Positions 24,392 to 34,550 of a stretch of DNA of 64,000 nucleotides are shown piece after piece. A program made the position numbers and the translations under genes. The number at the start of each line of letters is the position of its first letter. The stretch's first letter is position 1. The stretch comes from Nageia nagi (lineage: Eukaryota > Pinophyta): the NCBI GenBank assembly GCA_050084985.1, contig JBITNC010000001.1:34968001-35032000 (forward strand), in the 5' to 3' direction. A model generated the notes under the pieces. It worked only from the letters and a program-made list of their open reading frames with translations. It did not search any database and was not told where the DNA came from.

Positions 24392-26656
24392 ATGGCCCTA
24401 CTGATCACACGCCGAGAGGGACACAGAGCTACCTTGGTGGCTGATTCTCCTACTGATCATCAGGTACACTATCTCTTCTACCTTTTTCATACTATGTTTT
24501 TGTTTGTCTTAAAGTTTTAGCCGCCTATACACTGGTTTTCCCGAATTTGCCCCTAGGGTTTTACTGTTGCATACCCTAGCTCTACATTTTTCTCTTTTTT
24601 TTTTTAGTCTGCTTTTCGAACTTCTGGCTCCATGGCTGCCTTGTGCTTTCCCGCACGAACCTGCACCCTGCATTTTTATTACCCTTTTTCACGAAAATAG
24701 GACCGCTGGCGGTCCTTTCTGCCCTAGTTTGGACCGTGGGCGGTCCTTATCTTCTAACATAGACCGTGGGCGGTCCTCATTTTCATGTAATATTTCTTTA
24801 CTGTTTGTGTTTTACATCTTGATGCTAACTTGTCTTTCATTTTTCTTGCAGAGCCGTGCATACCTTATGCGTCCCTCCGGCAAGAGTGCCGCCTTCACCA
24901 CTGCCCAACAGTGGCCCCAAACTGACGCAGCCCGGAGTATTCTGGAGGATATTTCATTCAGCCACCTTGCATTTGCTGAATATGTGTTTCATGACCGTAA
25001 TATGCTTACAGCTTTGATGGAGAGGTGGGATCCAAATTCCAACACCTTTCACCTCCCCACTGGTGAGATTACAGTGACCCTAGAAGACATCTACAGGATT
25101 ACAAGACTTCCTATCAGGGGGAAACTAGTGAACATGATTCCTGTTCTGAGCTTGGAACAGGCAGAGGTGTGGGCTACATGGCTGACGGGATCAGACGAAG
25201 TGAATCACAGGAAGAGAGGTGTGTCACTAGTAAAACATGTGTCAGAGGATCCTCCAGTATGGGGTGACCTGAGGATGAGGCTCCTTATTGCCTGCCTTCT
25301 AGATGCTATTGTATATCCAAACAAGAGCAGTGAGACCTTCCCAGTAGGCATGGTTCCTATTATTCAGGACATGGTTATACACAGACAGCGATATGCATGG
25401 TGCCCCGCAATACTGGCACAACTTTATCATGACCTCCACAGCTTTGCAGAGGTGGAGAGAAAGGGTAGACAAGTGGCTCATTCTATGATTCTACAGGTAT
25501 GGGCATATGATCACATCGTCATCTCTAGACCGACGATGTTGCCCCTAGACCAGCCAGATGATGTACCCACCTGGCAACGGTGGGCTATGATAGAGGTACC
25601 AGCATTCCCTAGCAGGGACCTAGAGGGATGGCGGGTACAATTTGACCTACTACAGGAGTCGCAGATATACTGGCGTCCCTATCGGGGAGGTGTACCAGAG
25701 TGGGAGGAGGATATACAGGAGATGGTATGGGTGAGACACCCTACATACCTACAGGCACGTAGGGCACTAGTGGAGCTGTACAGACCAGAGCGGGTACTCC
25801 GTCAGTTCAGCTTCCGATAGGGTATACCGGATGACTGCAGAATCGTGGTGTGCTACTATCGTAGCAGGCACCTCCCGGAGGATTATGAGCCAGTACCTGA
25901 CTGGGATTCAGGTTGGGAGTCCCCCAGCGAGGACTCTGACTATGAGGTAGACGATGACATAGATGGCCCTGATCACACAGAGGAGTACCTAGACTGGTGG
26001 AGGACACGCCGTCCTCACCACATAGGCATACATGCTACTGACATAGGTGACAATGCATGGGAGGATGAGGACACGGGAGACACAGAGACTGGATGGGATG
26101 CTCCCTTCACCATGGGAGGATGGGGAGGAGAGGATAGTTCTACATATGCCCGTGACACGTCTCTAGATGCAGGTCATGACGACAATGAGGAGACCGATCC
26201 TGATCAGGATGAGTACGAACCTCAATATAAGACAGAGTCAGACTGGGAGGACGAAGGTTACGATGAGGAGGATGACAGTAACCTACTTTCTCTACTACTT
26301 TGCTTTGATTTTCTATTTTTCATGATATGCAAGGAACTAATATGATATGTTTATACTATGCCACAGATCCTGAGGTTGTGATGGCAAAACTACGTGGTCA
26401 AATTGGTCACAAGGATGAGGAGATTAGAGACCTACAGAGTCATCTACGGTTTAGCAGAGGGGATTATGCTGGTATCTATCAGGACCTACAGGCAGCAAAC
26501 AAGGAGATCAAGACCCTCTATGAGCAGCTTCGCCAGGCCGAGAGACAGATCGGCAAGGAGAAGGCCCGAGCAGAGAAATATAAGGCACGGTGCGGGGGTG
26601 GCACATCTAGCAGGGCTACTAGCTCTAGTGTAGGGGGTGGGGGGTCTAGATTCTAA
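24392..26656 (+). CDS. Antisense plant mobile domain (PMD) gene in an LTR element, three exons, one in-frame TAG
   Basis: Proposed exons: 24392-24463, 24852-26277 and 26367-26656, with GT/AG borders and matching phases, giving 595 codons before the stop. Exon 1 (24 codons, MALLITRREGH...DHQ) and its donor are conserved in the older element. Residues about 60-350 are PMD-like: HLAFAEYVF, FHLPTGEITVTLEDI, QVWAYDHI and RPERVLRQF. A TAG at 25818-25820 (codon 347) interrupts QFSFR/GIPDDC, where related proteins have a residue; the frame continues unchanged beyond it. Residues about 360-499 are very Asp/Glu-rich, and exon 3 codes a charged coiled coil ending in a Gly/Ser tail. PMD proteins occur in plant transposons and in host silencing factors of the MAIN/MAIL type; a nuclear role is inference. 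GC content is well above that of neighbouring DNA. Confidence 0.8.
24464..24851 (+). other. Intron 1 of the PMD gene with three palindromes
   Basis: 388 bases, donor CAG/GTACAC, acceptor TTTTTCTTGCAG. It opens a frame from 24567 that reads into exon 2 without a stop, but that upstream part has no similarity to PMD proteins. Splicing from exon 1 is phase-neutral and conserved in the outer element (donor CAG/GTAAAT), so the intron is preferred. Confidence 0.65.
24700..24776. promoter_or_regulatory. Cluster of three GC-rich palindromes (GGACCGYNGGCGGTCC type)
   Basis: GGACCGCTGGCGGTCC at 24700-24715, GGACCGTGGGCGGTCC at 24731-24746 and AGACCGTGGGCGGTCC at 24761-24776, spaced about 30 bases apart. 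Related copies are in both LTRs, upstream of the gene (24030-24045, 24082-24097), and downstream (26890-26905). Such repetition of a dyad suggests a protein-binding site or an RNA hairpin; which one is unknown. Confidence 0.65.
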
Positions 26657-27046
26657 ATCACTCTATGTAATCTCATCCAATTTGCATTTGTAAAAAAAAC
26701 ATTTTGACCATGATATAAAACACAAAATTTGGTACCTGATTTGTTCTTTATGCATGTACTTGTGATATGTGAATTTGATATTCCGTGATCCTTGAGAACG
26801 AACACCAACGATACGACATGAAATTTTGATCCTTAATGTTGCGAACGTACTTGGAATCTTTCACTTTTCTCTATTTTTCTTCTAAAAGAGGACCACCGGC
26901 GGTCCTATTATCACGAAATACAACACCGGCGCTCCTATTATAACGTCATAAATCTTCCCAAATCTCCTGACCATGACGTCCGTTAATGACCTGAACTAAC
27001 TACGTGTTTCTCTTCTTTTTTTTTTTTTTTTTTTATATATTTCGAT
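26657..27046. other. Gap between the PMD gene and gag, with palindromes and a poly(T) run
   Basis: Holds the 3' ends of both convergent genes. A GGACCACCGGCGGTCC palindrome lies at 26890-26905, a half-matching ACACCGGCGCTCC near 26923, and an uninterrupted T run near 27015-27034. This is where protease and pol would begin in a complete Tat element, and nothing of them remains. Confidence 0.6.
26890..26905. promoter_or_regulatory. GC-rich palindrome in the 3' flank of both convergent genes
   Basis: GGACCACCGGCGGTCC, a variant of the palindrome in the LTRs and in intron 1 of the PMD gene. Confidence 0.6.
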
Positions 27047-28279
27047 CTACCAAATAATGCCTCCAGAGGGCCTAGAGCTCCCCCTAGTGTCAACCTTGCA
27101 AGCATCTTCAAGAAAGATCATATTGATATGCTGTTCTTCTCCTGTATCTTTAACCCTTTCTGGACATACATAGCATCCATCTTCTATGAGCTTCTGTATT
27201 CTATCCCTAAGATTTCCACATCCATTCGTAGCATGGCCTTTATTTTGATGATATTCACAATATCTATCTTCCTTATACCAATGGGGTTTTTCTACTGTTG
27301 GGTCTTCCTCATGCTTCGGTAAAGGTTGTAATAACCCTTTTTCCATAAGGTCTTTTAGGATGTGTCTTGGGGGTATGGGGAATCTCACATATCTCTTTTC
27401 CTTCGTCTCACTCGTCTTTTCAGCTACATGGACAGCTTTCTCTTTCTTTGGCGATTGTAGTCTCTTGTCCTTTGCTTTTGCCTTTTCATTGTTACCATAC
27501 TTTACAAACCCTAGCTTCACAAGGACTTTTTCTTTCTCTAACAATTTATATGTCATATCGGAAAATGTGAGATGTGTATAATCAATAACATGTGATTGTA
27601 GGGGCAATATAACAGCTTCTTTAAAAATGTTATTTACCTCTTTTTCTGTTAACTTGGTCTTTACCTGCTGCCATGTCTTTTTAAACCTTACAACGAATTT
27701 ATCCAGTTGCTCATCACTGTCCTGTTTAATAGCACATAAATCTGATAGCATAACCTCCTTCTTGATGTTATGCTTATATTGCTCCAGAAACAAATCACTG
27801 AATTCTGCAAATGATGTAATGGACCCTTCAGGTAAGCCATAGAACCATTCTCGTGCATCTCCTTCCAAGCTCTGGGGGAAGAATTTAGCCTACAATATTT
27901 GGTCTGTACCAATTGTGAGTTCACATTCATCCTTAAATCCTTGTATATGTCTCCTTGGATCTTCTCCACCATTGAACTTACTGAATTTTGGCTTAATGTA
28001 GTCGGCTGGGGGCATATGCCTACGAATGTCATCACATAAAGGACTACCGAATTCGAAAGACTCGTTAGGCGGAGCTGATCTCCTTGTCAATCTATCTATC
28101 TGCCTTTGCATACCTTCCATTGTGGCCTGAACATTACTATTGTCACCCTCAGCGCTATGTTGCATTCCTCCGGATCCCTCCGGATCATCATGTCTGATTT
28201 CTACCAATAGTTCATCCAAATCCCTTTTTGAAAGACTACGCAAGAATAACTTGAGCTGTTCCATAATTAAGACACTCAC
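27047..28279 (-). CDS. gag: Tat-like gag protein of the young element, one in-frame TAG
   Basis: Minus strand, about 410 codons from the ATG at 28279. It makes the capsid and nucleocapsid that package element RNA. Residues 1-100 are a leader with helix-forming KRDLDELLVEI. The retrotransposon gag domain follows (EGDAREWFYGLP, FLEQYKHNIKKE, ESLDKFV-like EQLDKFVVRFK). Near residue 344 is CEYHQNKGHATNGC, a CX2HX4HX4C zinc-knuckle variant usual in Tat/Athila gags. A TAG at codon 130 (27890-27892) sits in DQIL/AKFFPQSLEG; both sides are in one frame and continuous, so a single CAG-to-TAG change is likely. The frame ends shortly after the knuckle, before any protease. Convergent with the PMD gene. 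Confidence 0.88.
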
Positions 28280-28335
28280 AAAATAGATGTTAATCTGAAC
28301 TAAAACCTTTAGGGTTTTAGTGTAATGATGTGTAG

Positions 28336-28355
28336 TTCACGTCGGGTTCACCAAA
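28336..28355 (-). other. Primer-binding-site region of the young element
   Basis: Directly inside the 5' LTR the minus strand reads TTTGGTGAACCCGACGTGAA. The outer element has TTTTGGTGAACTAGATGTGA at the same place (29544-29563). TGG at the LTR edge is typical of a tRNA 3' end complement; I could not assign the tRNA. Confidence 0.65.
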
Positions 28356-29231
28356 TGTTTACAAATAAAAATTGAGAGTGCAAATAAGTAAATAGGTGAC
28401 TATCTACAAACTCAATATTATCTGTATTCTAGCTACGGGTAGCAATTTATTCTAGATAACAATAAACAACATATAACAATTCAGAAGTGTAAATGTAACA
28501 AACAAGACCGTGATTTATGTACTAACCTCACGGAACATACCTGACAACGAGAGATGCTGAGATTGGCGATGTAGTGATGATAAGCTGCCTTTTCCACAAC
28601 GTCGTGACCTGCAAGGATGTGACAAGAGGACCGCGGGCGGTCCGTTTCAGTTGTATAAGAGCACCGGTGGTATTCTTCCGTTCATAAAGGAGCACCGGTG
28701 GCCTTATTTTGATAGCTTTGACCTCTCAGTTAGGTCCAGATCTTCAATATAGATATCTCAGATTGCAGTATAATATCAGTATTGATCGCAGATGTCAGGA
28801 GAGCTCGCGCAAGGAAGCACACAAACCACAGCCTTGTAGGCGGTACCAAGAGATACCTTAGGGGGTAGCCACTTACAAGACCATACGCGGGATCATGTGT
28901 ATCCTTGTTGTTGTGGACTTACTATTAGATCCCTTATTTATATAGATATAGGTAATACCGCCCATAGGTCGGCGTGCATCCACATAAATAAGGTTAATTC
29001 ACAAGATTTAAGGTAAATACATCAATAAACAAGATAATTCATGCAATACTCAAGGTAAACCATGCAATATTCAAGATAACCCATGCAATATCCAAGATAA
29101 ACCATACAATATTCATATTTAAGCCAAACATTGATATTATCACTTTAATCCATTCAAGACATATAGTTAGGCCAAACATATTTCATTAATTTATTGATTT
29201 AAAAACATAAAATCATTTTTATGTGTTAACA
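28356..29231 (-). repeat. Young element, 5' LTR
   Basis: 876 bp, almost identical to 21511-22386. The six differences I see are C/T near 28667, A/G near 28747, and G/T, C/T, G/A and C/A between about 28830 and 28920. It contains GGACCGCGGGCGGTCC at 28628-28643. It is followed on its outer side by the duplicated CTCCT target. Confidence 0.93.
28931..28944 (-). promoter_or_regulatory. TATA box in the 5' LTR driving gag
   Basis: On the minus strand TATATAAATAAGGG, followed by 'atctaatagtaagtccaca', a phrase kept in the outer element and in the 55-kb copy. Position and conservation suggest the core promoter of the LTR. Confidence 0.6.
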
Positions 29232-29543
29232 CTCCTTTTGAGTATGAAATAGACTGCTTATAGCCCTCTCTTTAGATCACCTTGCTCCATAACTTTGGGT
29301 GCAGAATCTGTTAGTTATAGAGGTTTCATCACTATCTTTCATTCATTAATATTAGGTATGTTCCATGAGGTAAGTATACAAACTCAATCTTGTTTGGTGA
29401 TGTCATTTTGATTCTAATTATTCATTATCTTTTATATAAGCTTTTCTTGTTATATATTGCTATCCATTAGCTCAAAATAATAAATATTCTTTGGAACTAT
29501 AGGTATTCATTTATTTGCATTCTCAAATTTTTATTTGTAAACA
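29232..29543 (+). repeat. Outer element, 5' LTR, second part
   Basis: Resumes the alignment with 36955-37275 after the inner insertion; shared phrases include 'aggtatgttccatgaggtaagtata' in part and 'tcttatt/gtttggtgatgtcattttg'. Ends ATTTGTAAACA, the complement of the TGTTTACA end of the young LTR. Confidence 0.85.
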
Positions 29544-29563
29544 TTTTGGTGAACTAGATGTGA
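29544..29563 (+). other. Primer-binding-site region of the outer element
   Basis: TTTTGGTGAACTAGATGTGA directly after the LTR end, parallel to the site in the young element. Confidence 0.6.
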
Positions 29564-29664
29564 AACTCAACTTCTAAAAAAAATATGAACTATTCATTAG
29601 ATCTCTTCCCATTAAACCAATCAAAACTTGATCCATCTAAAAGAAAAAGAAATCATGGAAAGGC

Positions 29665-31640
29665 ATGACATCAATAAGAAAAAGTGTTAGGCTAAATCAA
29701 GATAGTGTCCCTTTGGCTATTAAAATCAATTTTTCAAATGATGAATCTTATCATGGAGATTTTGAATATAATAATGACCCTAGCAAAATAGGTATAAAAA
29801 TAATAGATGATGAATCTTATCATAGAGATTTAGAAGACAATGAGAGTCTTAAAGAAGTAGTTCAACCTTTTGAAAATAAATTACAATTAGCCCTCTATCG
29901 ATATGAAAAATCTAATAATATAAAGCTCATGAAAGATAAATTAAGGTTGGTGCAAGAATTCATAAAATGCCCTAGGATAGGTTTACTAGAGATCCTACCA
30001 TAGCTCATTCATTGCATATCATCTATGAATTTTTGATCGTAAGTAGTCTTAGGTCACCTTCTAGAATATTGCTTGCTAAGCTAGCCCTTTTATTGTACAC
30101 TATAATAGATCAAAATAGGACTTCTCATGATCTAAATTATATTGAAATGGACTAAATATAGCCCATTTTTTCTATGCAAATCCATGTGAATTTTTGTATG
30201 CTTTGTCTTCAACAAAATCCTTTCATCCCTGAGTCAAACCTTCATCAACCTTCATCATCTCTAACACTTGTGGAAAATTTCAAAAGTCATGAACTAATAA
30301 TACAAGAAGAGGCTAATTATGAACATTCATATGATGATATTGTAGAATTTTATGATGAGTTAGATAGCAAAATAAAGATAGAAATTGAAACTAACCTTGT
30401 GGCATAAGAACTTATCAATGCTTACTCTTATTGGTCAGATAGAGAAAAAGAGATTAAAGAGATGGAATTGAGAAAAATAATAGGCACATAGTCTTATCAG
30501 AAAGCTCAAATATGTGTAAGGAAAGTAATTATAAGAGAGTTAGAAAAACAACTAATCCAAGAATGGAGAGATCAAAATGGGAGATTTATCCTTGAAATAC
30601 TTGAATATGAGAATGAGGAAGAAACTGAAAAACTTGATCTCCTAGAGAATGAGAAAAATGATACCAATGTAATTGCATAAAAAGAAAAAGAGAAATCAGA
30701 GAAAAGAATGGTACAATTGAAAGTAATGGCTGAATAACTAAAGAGGATAACATTATTGAGTAAAGAAAAAGAGGGTAGATGGCTAAATGAAAGGCACCCC
30801 TTTCATGCAAAAATAAAAGGCAAAACATGGGAAGGGGAAGACATAGATTTTAGTAAATATGATGACATTAGTGATCCAAAAATACACATCATGATCTTTG
30901 AGAAAGCATTTTTTAACCATCAATATGATACAGATATGTTAGCTTATTTCAATGTAGTTTAGGAAAAGAAGTTTCCAAATGTTTCTATAGTCTTGAAAAT
31001 CAAAGTATCACCAGTTATGAGCAATTGAAACAAGAATTTCTAAATCAATATCAACACAACATAAAAAGAAAACTAAAATTTATTGATTTAGTGAGAATGA
31101 GAAAAGGTGAGAACCAATCATTTGATGAATTTGTAAAAGCATGGAGGAAAATAGCAACATTTATAAATATAAGTGAAAAAGGGCTAAAACAAATGTTGAT
31201 AAAATCCCTTAGAGATGAGATGATACTAGAATTTTTCAACTATCTAGAGCAACCCCTCTCCAAGATGATTATGTCTATGATTCAAAAAGAGAAACACATT
31301 GTGAAAATCAATTCTTGGAAATTTAAAAGAGAGGAAAAGAAACCATCCACTATTATAATGATAGCAATAGTTATAACAGTGAAAGAAACACCTTGTCCAA
31401 CCAAGAAGAAAACTCCTTGAGTATACACCAAGATTATGGAAGACCATGATAAGTTATTACAATCATTGCTACAAAAGGGTTTGATTCAACTACCATATAC
31501 GAACCAAAAAGCCACTAAAACTGTAGGAGGATTTTGTGGATATCATAGAGTTCATGGACATAAAACATATGAATGCAAGAAGTTTAAAGACACCATCTAA
31601 GATTTGGTGGATAAGAAGGCAATATCATTTAAAAAATAAG
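29665..31640 (+). pseudogene. gag: gag relic of the outer element
   Basis: Broken plus-strand gag. The clearest piece (31025-31420) has QEFLNQYQHNIKRKLKFIDL, NQSFDEFVKAWRK and LPLQ-like EQPLSKMIMSMIQKEK, parallel to the young gag (LEQYKHNIKKE, EQLDKFVVRFK). Near 31525-31590 the frame gives CGYHRVHGHKTYEC, the same CX2HX4HX4C knuckle. An Asp/Glu-rich N-terminal part (29665-30407) and a Lys/Glu-rich middle are split by stops, many of them TAG. The relation to the young gag is clear by motif order, with strong divergence. Confidence 0.8.
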
Positions 31641-31944
31641 AAGAAGAGAAAAAGAATCATGTACATGCAGATAATAATAAAATGGGGATTTACAAGAACC
31701 CCATGCCACAACATAATGTAGGAATACTATATACATAGGGGCACAATAAAAAAAATAATGGAATGAAGCTAGTACTAGTGGGGGCATGAGGCCCTTTGGT
31801 TACATCATTTGGTAGACATGCATGATCTAACTAACACTAATAGAACTAACAATAAGATATATGAACTAATCAATGACATGACAAAGAAAATGGGGGATCA
31901 TTTTGGTGTCATAATAGGAGTTCTTGGACCCCATTTTTGTTAGG
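31641..31944. other. Link between gag relic and antisense-gene remnants
   Basis: Short stretch after the gag knuckle with no protease motif. It corresponds to the place where pol is missing in the young element. Confidence 0.45.
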
Positions 31945-32169
31945 AGTGGATTGCTCATGGTCCTCTTTTGTAGCCAAATTTTGTTAAATTAAAGTTGATG
32001 ATTACCATTGGTGTGGAGTTTCAGCTCCTAGGTCATGATATACTTGTAGGCCTCTTTGTATAGAGTTTTAGCTCTCATAAATACATATCAAAAATAACAA
32101 ACCAAATAAATAAAGGTCATCTTTTATGATATCATAAAAAGGTTCATCATTTTAAAAATCTCAACATGA

Positions 32170-32547
32170 CTAAGTGATCATCATGTGTTTAGAGCTATTG
32201 CCTCCTAGTAGGATCTCCTCCCCCTACATTGGAACTAGTAGCCTTACTAGAACCACTACCCCTACACCTAGCCTTGTACTTCTTAGCCCTTACTTTCTCT
32301 TCAATCACTTATCTCTCAACCTTGTGTAGCTGCTCATAGAGATCCTAGATCTATGCATTTGCTCTTTGTAGGTCCTAGTATAGACTAACATAGTCTCCTC
32401 CATTGTATCATAGTTGACCTTATAGCTCTCTAATTTCAACATCTTTTTGTTCTATGAGCCTATGTAATCGAGCCACATCTAGTTTGAGATCCTCATCAGC
32501 TATAGGTAACATGGAAATCACATATCACTATTGCATGCATTTACAAA

Positions 32548-32584
<37 letters not shown>

Positions 32585-32941
32585 AGATAAAAAAAATAAA
32601 TACCATCATCATATTCCTCATCTTCTATCACATCTATCCCTTTTGCTCATATGACATGATGATAAAATTTTATGTATAGGGTCATATAAAAAAGATAAAC
32701 ATGGCCATGGAGATAGAAAAATGAAAAATAACACTAAAAATAAAAAATGATATCATATGTGTTCTAACAAGTAAAACCCTAGGGATAAAATGTTGGATTT
32801 ATGAAAAGCTATAAAAACATAGGAAAAAGTAGGAATACACCAAAGAAAAGATAGGTAAAGATCATTTACCTGATGGCTAGTAGGAGAGTTCATCACCAAA
32901 GTAGCTCTATATCCCTCCCAATGTGTGATTGGTAAATCCAT
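32170..32941 (-). pseudogene. Antisense PMD gene remnant, copy 1 (main domain deleted)
   Basis: Read on the minus strand: exon 1 at 32941-32870 (MDLPITHWEGYRATLVMNS..., donor CAG/GTAAAT) matches exon 1 of the young gene. A scrap coding an acidic EDEEYDD-like run follows near 32640-32595. Then an AT-rich intron with (TA)n, and the coiled-coil exon (32520-32200) with YEQLHKVERQVIEEK-like sequence and a Ser/Gly tail, interrupted by a few stops. The PMD core and most of the acidic domain are gone. It shows that the antisense gene was already in the family when this old copy inserted. Confidence 0.75.
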
Positions 32942-33479
32942 AATAGGAAACTATGGAAAAGAAGTAAAAGTAATTGCAAATTGATAGTAGCAAAGTTAGA
33001 GATAAACACCCACTAAATAGGTTCCCAAAACTCCAAAGCACTCTCCACTCTCAAAATGTAAGCAAGTGATAATGAAATGGGGGTTAAGCCCTTTTTATAA
33101 GATTTCAAGAGCACATATTCTTAGATAGTCTTAATTTGTGCAACTATGAATTACAAGTAGGTATACAAAGTAGTTAGTTAGAATCAGTAGGAAATATGCC
33201 ATTATTTAAGTTTTATAGTTTTCAAAAATTCCTTAAGAAAAGGACCACTTGTATTCTTCTTTCATCAAAGGACCATCGATGATGTGCTTCTATCAAAATA
33301 GACTACCTATGTTCCTTGTTTTATCAGATTAAACATCTTGATTTGCTATACATGATGAAGAATTACTTATATGGCTATATCTTGGATCATATTTTGTTAT
33401 ATTCCTCTTGACATGGAGTTTTGGATCCCACATAGACATCATGGTCTTTAGCACAAGATTTCAAGCATTATAATATATT

Positions 33480-33700
33480 ATCATGCCTCTTGGTGTAGAG
33501 TTTTAGCTCTCATCATGTCATGCCTCTTAGTGCAAAGATTCAACCCTCATTATATCATGCCTCTTGATGTAGAGTTTCAATTCTCATTATATCATGCCTC
33601 TTGGCATAGAGTTTTAGCTCTCATTATATCATGCCTCTTGGTGTAGAGTTTCAGCTCTCATTATATCATGCCTCTTGGTGTAGAGTTTTAGATCTCATTA
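33480..33700. repeat. Array of about 37-bp units upstream of the antisense gene remnant, copy 1
   Basis: Units 'catgcctcttggtgtagagttttagctctcattatat' repeat about five to six times with little change. Related, in complement, to the array at 23500-23930 of the young element. Confidence 0.85.
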
Positions 33701-34315
33701 GTGGATCACTCACAGTCCACTTTTGTAGCCAAATTTTGTTAAATTAAAAGTTGATTATTTCCCTTTGGTGTGGAGTTTTATCTCCTACATCATGATATCC
33801 TTGTAGGCCTCTTGATATAGAGTTTTAGCTCTCATAAATACATATCAAAAATAATAAACCAAATAAATAAAGGTCATATTTTATGTATATCATAAAAAGG
33901 TTCATCATTTTACAAAATCTCAACATGACTAAGTGATCATCATGTGTTTAGAGCTATTGCCTCCCAGTAGGACCTCCTCCCCCTACATTAGAACTAGTAG
34001 CCCTACTAGAACCACTACCCCTACACCTAGCCTTGTACTTCTTAGCCCTTGCTTTCTCTTCAATCACTTGTCTCTCAACCTTGTGTAGCTACTCATAGAG
34101 ATCCTAGATCTATGCATTTGCTCTTTGTAGGTCTTGGTATAGACTAACATAGTCTCCTCCATTGTATCATAGTTGGCCTTATAGCTCTCTGATTTCAACA
34201 TCCTTTTATTCTATGAGGCTATGTAATCGAGCCACATCTAGTTCAAGATCATCATTAGCTATAGGTAACATGGAAATCACATATCACTATTGCATTCATT
34301 TACAAATGAAAACAA

Positions 34316-34327
34316 ATATATATATAT

Positions 34328-34394
<67 letters not shown>

Positions 34395-34395
34395 A
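34316..34395. repeat. (TA)n microsatellite
   Basis: Long AT alternation inside the intron of antisense remnant copy 2. The shorter one in copy 1 is at about 32549-32581. Confidence 0.95.
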
Positions 34396-34398
34396 TAA

Positions 34399-34452
34399 TG
34401 TCATGAAGGGATAGATTGATAGAGGATGAGGAATATGATGATGGTATTTATT

Positions 34453-34486
<34 letters not shown>

Positions 34487-34550
34487 AATAAATACCATCA
34501 TCATATTCCTCATACTCTATCACATCTATCCCTTCTGATCATATGACATG
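34399..34550. repeat. Inverted duplication around a (TA)n core
   Basis: Left arm 'aagggatag...ggatgaggaatatgatgatggtatttattctttatat' (about 34406-34460) and right arm (about 34480-34534) are near-perfect reverse complements, joined by about 25 bp of TA. Copy 1 of the tandem duplication has only the right arm, so the left arm arose after the duplication. Confidence 0.85.

Larger units (their letters stand above)
21511..29231 (-). mobile_element. Young Tat-like LTR element carrying gag and an antisense PMD gene
   Basis: Two 876-bp LTRs (21511-22386, 28356-29231) differ at about six positions. They have TGTTTACA...TGTTAACA ends and are flanked by the exact duplication CTCCT (21506-21510 and 29232-29236). 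Element length is 7721 bp. Read on the minus strand: 5' LTR, PBS-like site, gag (28279-27047), a 390-bp gap, then the plus-strand (antisense) PMD gene, subterminal satellites, a polypurine tract (about 22387-22401) and the 3' LTR. Protease, RT, RNase H and integrase are absent, so it must have moved with enzymes from a relative. The CX2HX4HX4C gag motif fits the Tat/Athila branch of Ty3/gypsy, whose members (such as Grande) are known to carry extra antisense genes. Confidence 0.92.

Noticed and set aside
24567-24851. An upstream extension of the PMD frame starting at 24567
   Set aside because: The stretch is intron-like, holds three palindromes and a good acceptor at its end, and exon 1 with a conserved donor is found at 24392-24463 in both elements.
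25818-25820. Alternative genetic code (TAG read as Gln)
   Set aside because: Only transposon genes show it; the surrounding elements are full of TAA, TGA and frameshifts as well, so decay explains it.
27128-27842. Several plus-strand frames opposite gag
   Set aside because: Shadows of the gag frame; hydrophobic composition is typical of the complement of a charged coding strand.
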